The notes beneath the pieces are model-generated. The model worked only from the letters and a program-made list of their open reading frames with translations, was not told the origin of the DNA and made no database searches. A DNA stretch of 64,000 nucleotides from Peptidiphaga gingivicola (GTDB taxonomy: Bacteria; Actinomycetota; Actinomycetes; Actinomycetales; Actinomycetaceae). Each line of letters starts with the position of its first letter. The stretch's first letter is position 1. The stretch is taken from positions 1,488,001 to 1,552,000 of the forward strand of contig NZ_LVZK01000001.1 of the NCBI RefSeq assembly GCF_001652275.1, in the 5' to 3' direction. A program made the translations under genes and the position numbers. This document shows positions 1 through 8,652 of the stretch, piece by piece.

Positions 1-776
1 TCCATGCGCTCGAGCAGCTCGGCGGCCTGGTCGGTCGGCAGCTCGGCGACGAGGTCGGCGGCGTCGTCGGGCTGCATGACGTCGAGGACGTCGGCCGCCC
101 GCTCCATGTCGAGACTGGAGAGAATCTCGATCCTGTCCTCGTCGCCGAGCTCCTCCAGGATGTCGGCCAGGCGCTCGTCCGTCAGCTCGCTGGCCACCGC
201 CTGCATGCGCCCGGCGGGCAGCTCGCGCAGCACGTCGGCGACGTCGGCGGGCTTGAGCTCGTTGATCTGGGCGAGGATCGAGACGTTGCCCTGGACCGCC
301 GCGGGATTCATGAGCCCGGTGACCTCGCGGACGGGCACCGTGAAGGACCGCTGGCCGCCGACGGAGCGTTTGCCCGTGCGCACATACAGCGAGGTCAACT
401 GCCATTCGCGGGGCTTCGTCTGAGTGATGGCGACGTCGATGACGACGGCCTCTTCGTTCGTCTCGCGCAGGTGGACGTGGCGTTCGATGAGCTGCGCGAA
501 AACGAGCGTCTCGGCCGGACGCTGGGAGAAGCGGCGGATGTTGACGATTCCGGTGGTGATGACCTGGCCGTTGGCTATCGAGGTGACGCGGGTGAGCGGG
601 AGGAAGACGCGGCGCTTTCCCACCACCTCGACGACGAGGCCGACGGCCAGCGGATCGCCTTTCAGGCGGAAGAGAGCTACGACGTCGTAGACCGTGCCCA
701 CCTGGTCTCCTATGGGGTCGAAGACGGGCGTGCCGATGAGCCTTGCCGCGTATACGGTCTGAGCCTGCCGCTTCAT
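1..776 (-). CDS. MgtE N-terminal/PRC-barrel domain protein (partial, 3' end missing)
   Basis: The minus-strand frame opens at 776 and runs off the left edge, so the C-terminus is missing. The N-terminus (MKRQAQTVYAARLIG, then FDPIGDQVGTVYDVV) looks like a PRC-barrel. From about residue 160 the leucine/aspartate-rich helical repeats (ELKPADVADVLRELP, ADILEELGDEDR, VLDVMQPDDAADLVAELP) are typical of the MgtE intracellular N domain. In actinobacteria this architecture is usually a soluble PRC + MgtE_N + CBS protein without the transporter membrane domain; whether CBS domains follow cannot be seen here. A strong AGGAGG ribosome site stands just upstream of the start, and only 9 nt separate it from the end of the aminopeptidase P gene, so the two are probably co-transcribed. 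A role in magnesium sensing is inferred from the family only. Confidence 0.85.
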   Translation of the reverse strand, partial: MKRQAQTVYAARLIGTPVFDPIGDQVGTVYDVVALFRLKGDPLAVGLVVEVVGKRRVFLPLTRVTSIANGQVITTGIVNIRRFSQRPAETLVFAQLIERHVHLRETNEEAVVIDVAITQTKPREWQLTSLYVRTGKRSVGGQRSFTVPVREVTGLMNPAAVQGNVSILAQINELKPADVADVLRELPAGRMQAVASELTDERLADILEELGDEDRIEILSSLDMERAADVLDVMQPDDAADLVAELPTDQAAELLERM

Positions 777-785
777 GGATTCCTC

Positions 786-2270
786 CTATCGCGCGACGGA
801 CGCCATCCAGGCCTCGATTTCGGGGATGGTGCGCGGAATTCCTTCAGAGATGCGAATGGCGCCGGAGTCGGTCACCACGACGTCGTCCTCGATGCGGACC
901 CCGATGCCGCGGAACCTCTCGGGCACGAGAAGGTCGTCCTCGCGGAAGTACAGGCCCGGCTCGATCGTGAAGATCATGCCCGGGGCGAGCTCGGCCTCGA
1001 CGTACATTTCGCGGCGGGCTTGGGCGCAGTCGTGGACGTCCAAGCCCAGGTGGTGGCTCGTGCCGTGCGGCATCCAGCGGCGGTGGAAGCCGCCGCCTTC
1101 GGCGAGCGATTCGGCCGCGGTCCCAGGAAGCATGCCCCACCCCTCCAGCCTTGCGGCGATGACCTCCATCGCGGCGTCGTGGACGTCGGAGAACTTGCAG
1201 CCGGGCTCCTGTGCGCGGGCGAAGGCGGCGTCGGCCGCGTCCAGGACGGCCTGGTAGACCTCGGCCTGGGCGGGGGAGAAGACGCCGTCGACGGGCAGAG
1301 TCCTCGTGATGTCGGCCGTGTAAAGGGAGTCCATTTCGACGCCGGCGTCCACCAGGATGAGCTCGCCGTCGCGCACCGCGCCGTCGTTGTCGATCCAGTG
1401 GAGCGTGTTGGCGTGGTTGCCCGAGGCGGCGATCGTGTCGTATCCCAGACCGTTGCCCTCCTCGCGGGCCTTGGCGTGGAAGGCTCCCTCGACGACGCGC
1501 TCGCCGCGCCTGTGCCCCTTGGCCCGGCCGAGCGAGGCGAGGATCGCCTCGAAGCCCTCGTGGGTGGCGGCGACCGCCTTGCGCATCTCCTCGATCTCAA
1601 AATCGTCCTTGACGAGGCGCAGCTCGGCGAGGGCCTCCGCCAGCTCGGTGTCGAGCTTCGCGCAGCTCTCGGCGATTCCCGCGCTTTCGCGCAGGTCGAT
1701 CACCTGGGACTCGACGGAGGCGTCGACGCCGGAGACGACCGCCATCTGCACCTGGCCGAGGTCTTTGGCCAGGGCGTCCCCGAGGGTGTCGATCGCGGCG
1801 CATTTGAGGCCGGTGAGGGTGGACATCTCCTCGAGCGAGGGCCGTGCGCCCACCCAGAATTCGCCGTAGCGCGCGTCGGCGTAGAACTCCTCCGACGATC
1901 GCGAGGCGCGCGGATGGAAATAGAGTGTCGCCTCGTGTTCGTCTCCGACCGGGTTGAGGACCAGCACCGAATCCGGTTCGAGCTCGCCGCCGAGCCCCGT
2001 CATGTGGGCGAAGGCCGAATGCGCCCGAAAACGGTAGTCGCAGTCGTTGTTGCGCACCTTGTAACCGCCCGCCGGCACCACGAGGCGCACCCCGCGGAAC
2101 CGTTCGCCCAGCTTCGCGTGGCGCGCCGGGAGGAAGTCGGCCGAGGCCGAACGCTCCGGCCCTTGCGGGCGGGGCCCCCAGTTTGAGCCGATGAATTCCC
2201 GGAAAGCTTGGTTGCGCGGTTGGCGCGAGCGGTTCGCCCCGCGCTCGGAGACGTTCTCTTCTTTGGTCAT
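786..2270 (-). CDS. pepP: Xaa-Pro aminopeptidase (aminopeptidase P, M24B)
   Basis: Cytosolic metallopeptidase that removes an N-terminal residue preceding proline. The N-terminal creatinase-like domain is followed by a pita-bread M24 domain carrying the metal ligands in the expected order: Asp in LVDAGVEMD, Asp in TADITRT, His in GTSHHLGLDVHD, Glu in FTIEPGLY and Glu in RIEDDV. Length (about 494 aa) fits PepP. Two in-frame ATGs lie at 2279 and 2270. I prefer 2270 because an AACAAT hexamer sits 7 nt upstream with no ribosome site, the leaderless pattern seen for other genes here. It is transcribed ahead of the MgtE-N gene and divergently from the PHP gene. Confidence 0.93.
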   Translation of the reverse strand: MTKEENVSERGANRSRQPRNQAFREFIGSNWGPRPQGPERSASADFLPARHAKLGERFRGVRLVVPAGGYKVRNNDCDYRFRAHSAFAHMTGLGGELEPDSVLVLNPVGDEHEATLYFHPRASRSSEEFYADARYGEFWVGARPSLEEMSTLTGLKCAAIDTLGDALAKDLGQVQMAVVSGVDASVESQVIDLRESAGIAESCAKLDTELAEALAELRLVKDDFEIEEMRKAVAATHEGFEAILASLGRAKGHRRGERVVEGAFHAKAREEGNGLGYDTIAASGNHANTLHWIDNDGAVRDGELILVDAGVEMDSLYTADITRTLPVDGVFSPAQAEVYQAVLDAADAAFARAQEPGCKFSDVHDAAMEVIAARLEGWGMLPGTAAESLAEGGGFHRRWMPHGTSHHLGLDVHDCAQARREMYVEAELAPGMIFTIEPGLYFREDDLLVPERFRGIGVRIEDDVVVTDSGAIRISEGIPRTIPEIEAWMASVAR

Positions 2271-2408
2271 GCATCCCATTGTTCCAGAGTTGCCGGGGCT
2301 CAGGCGCGAAGATCGACGGCTGAGCGACGAACGACGGCCGAGCGGGGCTCGGCCATGAGGCGGGCCGAGCAGGAGCGCGGGCGTTCAAAGCGGCGCGAAG
2401 GCGGCGTA

Positions 2409-3254
2409 ATGTTGTCTGCCGTGATCGATCTGCACACCCACTCCACCGCCTCCGACGGCCGCTCGACCCCCGCCGAGCTCATGAGGGAGGCTGCCCGCGC
2501 CGGAATCGACGTCCTCGGGCTGACTGACCACGACACTGTCGCCGGATGGGCGGAAGCCGCCGGGCAGGTCGAAGCAACGGGCACCGCGCTTGTCAGGGGC
2601 ATGGAGCTCTCCGCGAAAATCGACGGAATCTCAGTCCACATCCTCGGCTACCTCTTCGACCCCGACGACGAACGGCTGACCGCGCACGTTGCGAGGATGC
2701 TCGCCGAGCGCCGCGACAGGGCCGTGCGGATGGTCGCCAGGCTCGCCCGGGACGTCCCCGTCACGTGGGAGGCCGTCGAGGCGCACGCCGGGGCCGCGAC
2801 GCCGGTGGGGCGTCCGCACATCGCCGACGCGCTCATCGACTCCGGCGTCGTCGCCGACCGCCAGGAGGCCTTCGCGGTTTACCTGCGGCCCGGCAGCCCC
2901 TATTACATCCATCACTATGCGCCTCCCGCGGCGGAGGCGGTCGAATGGATTTCGGGCGCCGGGGGAAAGGCGGTCATGGCCCATCCCGCGGCCTCGCGAC
3001 GCGGGAAAACCGTCAGCCTGAGCAGAATCGAGGAGCTGGCCGACGCCGGACTCTTCGGCCTGGAAGTGGACCACCGCGACAACGTAGAGCGCGAAAAGCT
3101 CGCAAAACTGGCCGAACGCCGGGGACTCGTACGCACGGGCTCCAGCGATTACCATGGGACGGGCAAACCGAACCGATTGGGCGAAAATACCACTGCTCGG
3201 GAGGTGCTGGACGCCATTTCATCTGGAACTCACCTGGAGGTGCTCAAGCCGTGA
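2409..3254 (+). CDS. PHP-domain metal-dependent phosphoesterase
   Basis: 281-residue PHP-superfamily protein. The metal-binding motifs are visible in order: DLHTHSTASDG, LTDHDT, GMELSA, HILGY, GRPHIADALI, AHPAASRRG and GSSDYHG. Family members include nucleoside 3',5'-bisphosphate phosphatases and other trinucleotide/phosphate ester hydrolases, so the exact substrate is not assigned. An open frame extends upstream to 2208, but homology-like sequence starts only at the ATG at 2409; a GTG at 2421 is an alternative start. The stop codon overlaps the GTG of the MarC gene by 4 bp, indicating translational coupling. Confidence 0.9.
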   Translation: MLSAVIDLHTHSTASDGRSTPAELMREAARAGIDVLGLTDHDTVAGWAEAAGQVEATGTALVRGMELSAKIDGISVHILGYLFDPDDERLTAHVARMLAERRDRAVRMVARLARDVPVTWEAVEAHAGAATPVGRPHIADALIDSGVVADRQEAFAVYLRPGSPYYIHHYAPPAAEAVEWISGAGGKAVMAHPAASRRGKTVSLSRIEELADAGLFGLEVDHRDNVEREKLAKLAERRGLVRTGSSDYHGTGKPNRLGENTTAREVLDAISSGTHLEVLKP

Positions 3255-3865
3255 CGGCATTCGACGCCAGCCTTTTCTTCACGACGTTCACGACCGTCTT
3301 CGTCATCGCCGACCCGGCTGGAAATCTGCCGGTTTTCATGTCGCTGACGGCGAGAATGACGCCGAACGAGCGAAAGAGGGCAGCGTGGCAGGCCACACTC
3401 ACGTCCCTGGTCGTCCTCGCGGTGTTCGCCTTCTTCGGCCAGCAGATCCTCCGCCTGCTCGGCATTTCGGTGGCGTCGATGCAGATTTCGGGCGGTTTGC
3501 TTTTGCTCATCGTCGCCATGCAGCTGCTTTCCGGCCGAGAGGAGGACCCCGGTAAGCCCGGGGCGACCAACGTCGCCCTCGTTCCCCTCGGGATTCCGCT
3601 TTTGGCAGGCCCCGGCGCGATCGCCGCGGTGATGCTCGCCGCCGACCAGGCGGCCGGAAAGGGCGTCGGCGGCGTGTTGGCATGCGTCGCCGCCGTGCTC
3701 CTCGTCCACATCATCGAGTGGCTGACGATGCGCTTTGCCAACCCGCTCAACAGGATCCTGGGCGAGGGCGGAACGATCTTCCTCACGAAGATCTCGGGCA
3801 TGCTGTTGGCGGCCATCGCCGTCCAGCTCATCATCAGCGGCGTCACGAGCGTCGTCAAGGGCTAG
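3251..3865 (+). CDS. MarC family (UPF0056) integral membrane protein
   Basis: 204-residue hydrophobic protein with about six membrane segments. It has MarC/UPF0056 hallmarks: an early FVIADPAGNLPVF segment, the glycine-rich GGLLLLIVAMQLL helix and VPLGIPLLAGPGAIAAVM. The family was once linked to multiple-antibiotic resistance in enterobacteria, but that role was not upheld and its substrate is unknown. The GTG start overlaps the preceding stop codon (GTGA). The much longer open frame upstream (from 2546) is an alternate reading of the PHP gene and is not part of this protein. The gene is convergent with the DEAD-box helicase. Confidence 0.92.
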   Translation: MTAFDASLFFTTFTTVFVIADPAGNLPVFMSLTARMTPNERKRAAWQATLTSLVVLAVFAFFGQQILRLLGISVASMQISGGLLLLIVAMQLLSGREEDPGKPGATNVALVPLGIPLLAGPGAIAAVMLAADQAAGKGVGGVLACVAAVLLVHIIEWLTMRFANPLNRILGEGGTIFLTKISGMLLAAIAVQLIISGVTSVVKG

Positions 3866-3968
3866 GCGAGGCCTCGCCCGCCGCGCAAGAGATTCGCCGG
3901 CCCGCGACGGCGCAGGCCTTGGGGGCTCGCGGGTCGGCGTCAGGGGCACGCGTCAACAGGGGCCCGCG
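3866..3968. terminator. Convergent intergenic region with GC-rich inverted repeats
   Basis: The gap between the convergent marC-like and helicase genes holds the palindrome GGCGAGGCCTCGCC (3869-3882) and an inverted repeat CCCGCGA (3901-3907) / TCGCGGG (3927-3933). Neither is followed by a clear T-tract. They may act as a bidirectional, U-poor terminator, but this is only suggested by position and structure. Confidence 0.35.
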
Positions 3969-5564
3969 TCAGGACTCGTCCGTGCGGCGAATCCTCTTGC
4001 GCTGCCTGTTGCGGCGCGGGGCCGCCTGCGGGTTCTCCTTGACCGGCTTCTTGCGCTGAGACTGCCCTCGGCGCTGGGCCTGCTCGTGCTGGCGCTGCCC
4101 CGAGGGGCGTTTGCCGGATCCTGAGGACGAGCCGCGTCCCCGCCTCCCGTGCGAGCCGCCGCGTCCCTTGCCGCTGCGCCTGCCCGTTTCGCCCAGGTCT
4201 TCGATGTACTCGGCCGCCAGGCCCGCCCGCGTGCGCTTGTCCCGAGGCAGCTTTCCCGTCGCCCCCTCCGGAATGTCGAGGTCAGAGTACAGGTGCTCGG
4301 ACGTGTGGTAGGTCTCCAGCGGCTCAGGCTGGCGCAAATTGAGGGCCTTGTCGATGAGAGTCCAGCGCGGGAGGTCGTCCCAGTCGACAAAGGTGACGGC
4401 AGTCCCGGACTGCCCTGCGCGCCCGGTGCGGCCGATGCGGTGGATGTACGTCTTTTCGTCTTCGGGGCACTGGTAGTTGATGACGTGGGTGACGTCGTCG
4501 ACGTCAATGCCTCTGGCCGCGACGTCGGTGGCGACGAGGACGTCGACCTTGCCGTTGCGGAAGGCTCTCAGCGCCTGCTCGCGCGCGCCCTGGCCGAGGT
4601 CTCCGTGGAGCGCGCCGGCGGCGAAGCCCCTCTCGGTCAACTCTTCGGCGAGGCGTGCGGCGGTTCGTTTCGTCCGCGTGAAGACGATCGTCAGGCCGCG
4701 GCCTTTTGCCTGGAGGATGCGGGCGAGGACCTCGGATTTGTTGAGGGCGTGGCAGCGGTAGACCACTTGGCGCACCGATTTGACCGTCACGCCGGTGTCC
4801 GAGGGGTCCGCCGCGCGGATGTGCGTGGGCCGCGACATGTACCGCCGCGCCATCGCGACGACGGGCCCCGGCATCGTCGCGGAAAAAAGCATCGTGTGGC
4901 GGTTGGAGGGCGTGGAGGCCAAGATTTTCTCGACGTCCTCGAGGAAGCCCAGATCGAGCATTTCGTCGGCCTCGTCGAGGACGACGGTGCGAACGTAGGT
5001 CAGGTCGAGGAATCGATGTTTCATCAGATCGACGAGCCTGCCGGGGGTTCCCACGACGATCTCTGCGCCCTCTTTCAGAGCCTCCTGCTGGGGCTCGTAG
5101 GCGCGCCCACCGTACACCTCGACGATGCGCAGGCGCCGCCTGGCCGCGGCGGCGCGCAGCTCTTCGGCCACCTGCTTGGCTAGCTCGCGTGTGGGCAGGA
5201 TGACCAGACCCTGCGGCTTGCCGCGGGCCTGAACTGGGACGGACTCCCACCCCTCCTCGTCGATTCCAGCGGTGTTTTCCAGCATCGGAATGCCGAAGCC
5301 GAGCGTTTTGCCCGTTCCGGTTTTGGCCTGCCCGATGATGTCGTTTCCCCTGAGGGCGACGGGCAGCGTGAGCGCCTGTATGGGGAACGGATGGGTGATG
5401 CCCTTGTCTTTCAGCGCGTCGACGATGGGGGTTGAGACGCCGAAATCGGCGAAAACTGTCGTGGACGGAAGGTCGGCCCCCGCGGCGGAGACGTCGGCGG
5501 CGGGTTCGTTTGTTGCGGGTATGTGCACCCCGGAAGAATCGATGATGCCGGAGCCCTTGCTCAT
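3969..5564 (-). CDS. DEAD/DEAH-box ATP-dependent RNA helicase
   Basis: 531-residue superfamily 2 RNA helicase. All core motifs are present: Q-motif region (FADFGVSTPIVDAL...PIQALTLP), motif I AKTGTGKT, PTRELA, GTPGRL, motif II DEAD, motif III SAT, ATDVAARGIDVDDV and motif VI HRIGRTGRAG. After about residue 440 the protein has a low-complexity, strongly basic Arg/Gly/Ser/Gln-rich tail, as in CsdA/RhlE-like actinobacterial DEAD-box proteins, probably for non-specific RNA binding. A good ribosome site (GAAAGG) precedes the ATG. Roles in ribosome assembly, RNA decay or cold adaptation are inferred from the family. Confidence 0.95.
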   Translation of the reverse strand: MSKGSGIIDSSGVHIPATNEPAADVSAAGADLPSTTVFADFGVSTPIVDALKDKGITHPFPIQALTLPVALRGNDIIGQAKTGTGKTLGFGIPMLENTAGIDEEGWESVPVQARGKPQGLVILPTRELAKQVAEELRAAAARRRLRIVEVYGGRAYEPQQEALKEGAEIVVGTPGRLVDLMKHRFLDLTYVRTVVLDEADEMLDLGFLEDVEKILASTPSNRHTMLFSATMPGPVVAMARRYMSRPTHIRAADPSDTGVTVKSVRQVVYRCHALNKSEVLARILQAKGRGLTIVFTRTKRTAARLAEELTERGFAAGALHGDLGQGAREQALRAFRNGKVDVLVATDVAARGIDVDDVTHVINYQCPEDEKTYIHRIGRTGRAGQSGTAVTFVDWDDLPRWTLIDKALNLRQPEPLETYHTSEHLYSDLDIPEGATGKLPRDKRTRAGLAAEYIEDLGETGRRSGKGRGGSHGRRGRGSSSGSGKRPSGQRQHEQAQRRGQSQRKKPVKENPQAAPRRNRQRKRIRRTDES

Positions 5565-6001
5565 GCTTTTCCTTTCAGTGCGCGCCTCGAGGCGCTCAGT
5601 GCCGTCGGCCGATAGACGCAGCGCGCGGGAGCGTCCGCGCGTTCGTGGATGTGCGAATGGCGAGAAGTTCGGTCAACACTTGGCTTTTTGAGTGTACGGC
5701 AACCGGGAGGCACGGGAAACCGCCGACGCTTTTCGCGAACGCACGCACGCCCGCGTAACGCGTCAGAAAGCATCAAACGTCAAGTTAGTTTCGGTGATTT
5801 TAACCACATAATTTCGTGCATATCAGGCTTTTCTCAATAGACACGCCTTTTCCTGGTTGTATGACCACTGCTACATGGGTATGGTTACCCATTCGGAAGG
5901 GTCGAGACAGATCCTCCCGAAGGATAAATTGAGATCAATCCTTCCACTCACTCCTCACCAAAAATTGCACGCCATCGCGGGCAAAACTGAATGGAAACCT
6001 T
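5565..6001 (+). promoter_or_regulatory. Leader and promoter region of the exopolysaccharide locus, with three consecutive hairpins
   Basis: This 437-bp gap holds no convincing gene. An AT-rich patch contains a possible -10, CATAAT (5807-5812), with only a weak -35. Downstream are three successive inverted repeats: a perfect 7-bp stem ATGGGTA/TACCCAT with a 4-nt loop (5875-5892); TTCGG/CCGAA arms around 5893-5922; and AAGGAT/ATCCTT arms around 5921-5945. The first gene starts about 60 nt further on behind GGAAA. The layout suggests a structured 5' leader, but it matches no riboswitch class I can recognise by eye. Confidence 0.4.
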
Positions 6002-6253
6002 ATGCACTACCTGCCTTTAGCCTCCGGTACGGGACTGCTCGTCCTTGGCAACGGACTGCCGACGGGGTCGCTCCCCCTGTTGCTTGCGCGTCTGTTCGTC
6101 GACCTCGCCGGGTTGGTATTCATCGCATTGTCCCTCATCTTCCTCTTCTCGGACTTCATCGCTCGCGTCAGAGGGGCGTCGTCCGTGAAGCGGCCCCATG
6201 CCCCCCTCGGTCGGCACTTCGCCGACGGCGCGACGGCGGAAGAATTCGAGTGA
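6002..6253 (+). CDS. Small membrane protein coupled to the GT2 synthase
   Basis: 83-residue protein with a long hydrophobic stretch (about residues 25-52, LLLARLFVDLAGLVFIALSL) and a shorter hydrophobic N-terminus, followed by a charged tail. Its TGA overlaps the GTG start of the glycosyltransferase (GTGA), so the two are translationally coupled. By position and topology it resembles the small accessory membrane subunits of exopolysaccharide synthases (IcaD or PgaD type), but I see no sequence signature proving this. A GGAAA element lies 7 nt upstream of the ATG. It could be missed by annotation because a longer spurious frame overlaps it. Confidence 0.65.
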   Translation: MHYLPLASGTGLLVLGNGLPTGSLPLLLARLFVDLAGLVFIALSLIFLFSDFIARVRGASSVKRPHAPLGRHFADGATAEEFE

Positions 6254-7617
6254 CCGCCGCATCGCCGCGCTTCGTGCAAGTGCTCGACGCAATCGGGTGG
6301 TGGGGCGCGCTCCTCATGGTCTTCGTGACGGTCGTCTACGGGCTCGTCCTCCTCGTGCTTTCGCGTTCGGCCCCGCGCAAGCGCGCGGCGCGCAGGAGGG
6401 CGGTCCTCAAAGCGGCTGAAACCACCGAAGGCTCGACGCAGCTTGCCAGGCCGAGGATGGTCATTCTCATACCTTGTCTGAACGAGGCCGAGGTCATCGT
6501 CGCCAGCGTCAAGGCCCTTCTGGCTTCCCCCGCTCCGGACGTCCACATCCTCGTCATCGACGACGGCTCGGAAGACGGCACCGCCGATTTGGTTGAGAGC
6601 ATCGGCGATCCGCGAGTCTCCGTCATGCGGCGCGTCCTGCCCAACGCTCGCCTGGGCAAGGGCGAGGCCCTCAACGCCGCCCTCGACCTCGTGCGCCAGC
6701 GCTACGTCACGGGCTCGGCGAACGACGTCGTCGTCGGCGTGGTCGACGCCGACGGGCGGCTCGACCCCCATGCCATTACCGAAGCCAGGATTTCCTTCGC
6801 CGACCCGGAGGTGGGCGCGGTCCAGATGGGCGTGCGGATCAACAACCGCAGGCGCTCGCTCCTGGCGAGGATGCAGGACATGGAGTTCGTCATCTTCATT
6901 GAGGTCTTCCAGAGGGGGCGGCGCCACCTCGGGAGCGTCGGAATGGGAGGAAACGGCCAATTCGTCAGGCTCTCCGCGCTCGACGCCCTCGGACCGAATC
7001 CGTGGTCGGAGTCGCTTACCGAAGACTTCGACCTGGGAATCCGGCTCAACGCCAGCGGGTGGGTCAACGAGTTCTGCCGCGAGGCGTCCGTCCACCAGCA
7101 GGGCGTCACCAACTTCGGGCGCCTCATGCGCCAGAGGACCCGCTGGTTCCAGGGAAACCTGCAGGCTATGTCGCTGTACAAGTCCGTCGTTCGCGGACAT
7201 CGCGGGCGGGCGCGCACCGACACCCTCTTCCAGATCCTCACACCCTATTTGGTTCTGACGGCGTCCCTTTTGACCGTCTCCTTCATCATCGCCTTGGGAA
7301 TGTCGATTTATTGGGCGATTCGGGGGGTGCCGCAGCATTGGGAGTGGCTCATACTCGCGTACGTTCTCGCCTTTGGGCCTGCTCAAGCGTATGGATACAT
7401 ATATTGGCGCATAGAGCGGGTAAATAAATTTTCAATTTTTAAGGCGATTGGGTGTTCGCACATATTCGTTTTCTACGGCATGCTCGGCTACATTCCCGGT
7501 TGGTGGGCTGTGGGAAGGGCGATGTCCAACCGTACGAATTGGGCGAAGACTGCGCGCGAGGCTGAGGAACCTCAAGATGCCGCCGCTCCGGCTGTGGCGG
7601 TTGGGCAGGCCACGTGA
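6250..7617 (+). CDS. Processive family 2 glycosyltransferase (exopolysaccharide synthase)
   Basis: 455-residue membrane GT2 enzyme of the PgaC/IcaA/cellulose-synthase type, which polymerises a UDP-sugar and passes the chain through its own membrane channel. It has an N-terminal membrane helix (about 15-38), then a catalytic domain with DDGS (104-107), DAD (166-168), TED (257-259) and the processivity motif QRTRW (295-299), followed by about three C-terminal helices (330-352, 365-383, 403-420). No PilZ domain is visible. The GTG start overlaps the stop of the small membrane protein, and its own stop overlaps the next GTG. The open frame back to 5857 lacks a ribosome site and is not part of the protein. 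The neighbouring epimerase suggests UDP-GlcNAc or UDP-ManNAc as substrate. Confidence 0.9.
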   Translation: MTAASPRFVQVLDAIGWWGALLMVFVTVVYGLVLLVLSRSAPRKRAARRRAVLKAAETTEGSTQLARPRMVILIPCLNEAEVIVASVKALLASPAPDVHILVIDDGSEDGTADLVESIGDPRVSVMRRVLPNARLGKGEALNAALDLVRQRYVTGSANDVVVGVVDADGRLDPHAITEARISFADPEVGAVQMGVRINNRRRSLLARMQDMEFVIFIEVFQRGRRHLGSVGMGGNGQFVRLSALDALGPNPWSESLTEDFDLGIRLNASGWVNEFCREASVHQQGVTNFGRLMRQRTRWFQGNLQAMSLYKSVVRGHRGRARTDTLFQILTPYLVLTASLLTVSFIIALGMSIYWAIRGVPQHWEWLILAYVLAFGPAQAYGYIYWRIERVNKFSIFKAIGCSHIFVFYGMLGYIPGWWAVGRAMSNRTNWAKTAREAEEPQDAAAPAVAVGQAT

Positions 7618-8630
7618 AACATTTCAAAGACAACTCTAAGAAGGCCTCGAGGGCGTGGTCCCTCAGCCCGGCGATTCTCAACGACCTGTTCCTGACGCAA
7701 AAAGGCTCGGGGGCCGAGGAAACGGAGACGAGCGGGCAGGCCGACGCCGAGGCTTCGGCCTCCGCGAGCCAAGCCGGCTCGGCACAGGCCGGCTCGGCAC
7801 AGCAGGCCGGGGCCCCGAGTTTCCCCATGAACGCCCGCGTTCCCTCGCTCGGCGCGAACGTGGCCAATGCTCGCGTTCGGGCCGGGAAGACGAACGCCCC
7901 GCCGCCCGTCGAAGGGCCGGGGCGGGGCGGCGTCGCCGCAGGCGAGACCTCGGCCGCCCTCGGCAGCGAGGCAGACCCCTCGGCCCCCGTTGTGCGGGGC
8001 GGAAGGGCCCGCCGCCGCCCGGTCGTCTTCTTCCTCGGGCTGCTCGTGGGGGCCGGCCTCGTTCTGGCGGGAATCCTCTTCTTCCGCAGCGGGGAGGAAT
8101 GCGGCGGCTGGAAGGTCGTCTACACCGGCTACGGAGAGGTTGCGTGCGACGGGGGCGCCGTCAATCTCCACCCGACGCCGGCCGCGCAGAAAAGGGACAC
8201 CCATGCTGCGCTCGTGGTGGCCGAGGCAGGCGGGTCGGGCACCGTCGGCGCGACCGTCAAGACCACGTCTCAAGTGCGCAAAGGCAAGCCCAACCCATGG
8301 GAGGTCGGCTGGTTCCTTTTCCGGTATCAGGATCCGAGCCACTTCTACGCCGTCGTCCTCAAGCCCAACGGATGGGAGATATCCAAGCAGGACCCGGCTT
8401 ACAAGGGGAGCCAACGGTTCCTCGCCAGCGGGGACGCGCGAAAGTTCCCCGTCGGAGGGAGCTACAAAGTGACCGTCGAGCAGAAGGGGCCGGCCCAGTT
8501 CACGGTTTCGGTGGACGGCGAGCATCTGGCCGACGTCACCGACTCCGAGAGGCCCTACCCTTCGGGAAGCGTCGCCCTCTACACGGAAGACGCCGCAGTC
8601 ACCTTCACAAATATCGCCAAAGGATCGTAA
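7614..8630 (+). CDS. Membrane-anchored protein with extracellular lectin/GH16-like (DUF1080-type) domain
   Basis: 338-residue protein: cytosolic or linker N-terminus rich in Ala/Gly/Pro (about 1-130), one membrane helix (about 135-157), then a 180-residue beta-rich domain. That domain has a jelly-roll signature (WFLFRYQDPSHFYAVVL, NGWEISKQDP, FPVGGSYKVTV, VSVDGEHLADVTD, PSGSVALYTEDAAVTFTNI) of the kind found in DUF1080/family-16-like concanavalin folds. A catalytic site is not evident, so carbohydrate binding is more likely than hydrolysis. It starts with a GTG overlapping the synthase stop codon, so it belongs to the same operon. A plausible job is holding or guiding the polymer at the cell surface (inference). 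Confidence 0.75.
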   Translation: MKHFKDNSKKASRAWSLSPAILNDLFLTQKGSGAEETETSGQADAEASASASQAGSAQAGSAQQAGAPSFPMNARVPSLGANVANARVRAGKTNAPPPVEGPGRGGVAAGETSAALGSEADPSAPVVRGGRARRRPVVFFLGLLVGAGLVLAGILFFRSGEECGGWKVVYTGYGEVACDGGAVNLHPTPAAQKRDTHAALVVAEAGGSGTVGATVKTTSQVRKGKPNPWEVGWFLFRYQDPSHFYAVVLKPNGWEISKQDPAYKGSQRFLASGDARKFPVGGSYKVTVEQKGPAQFTVSVDGEHLADVTDSERPYPSGSVALYTEDAAVTFTNIAKGS

Positions 8631-8652
8631 AGCCTGAAGGGGCAACACAACC

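Noticed and set aside
471-2186. 571-residue plus-strand ORF
   Set aside because: Antisense shadow of aminopeptidase P and the MgtE-N gene, both of which have clear family motifs.
5875-5945. c-di-GMP or ydaO-type riboswitch
   Set aside because: The hairpins do not show the conserved loop sequences of these classes that I can recall; only a generic structured leader is supported.
5857-6249. N-terminal extension of the GT2 synthase frame
   Set aside because: The frame is open by chance and crosses the hairpin leader and the small membrane-protein gene; it has no ribosome site or GT2-like sequence, and the GTG at 6250 overlaps the preceding stop as in other coupled genes.
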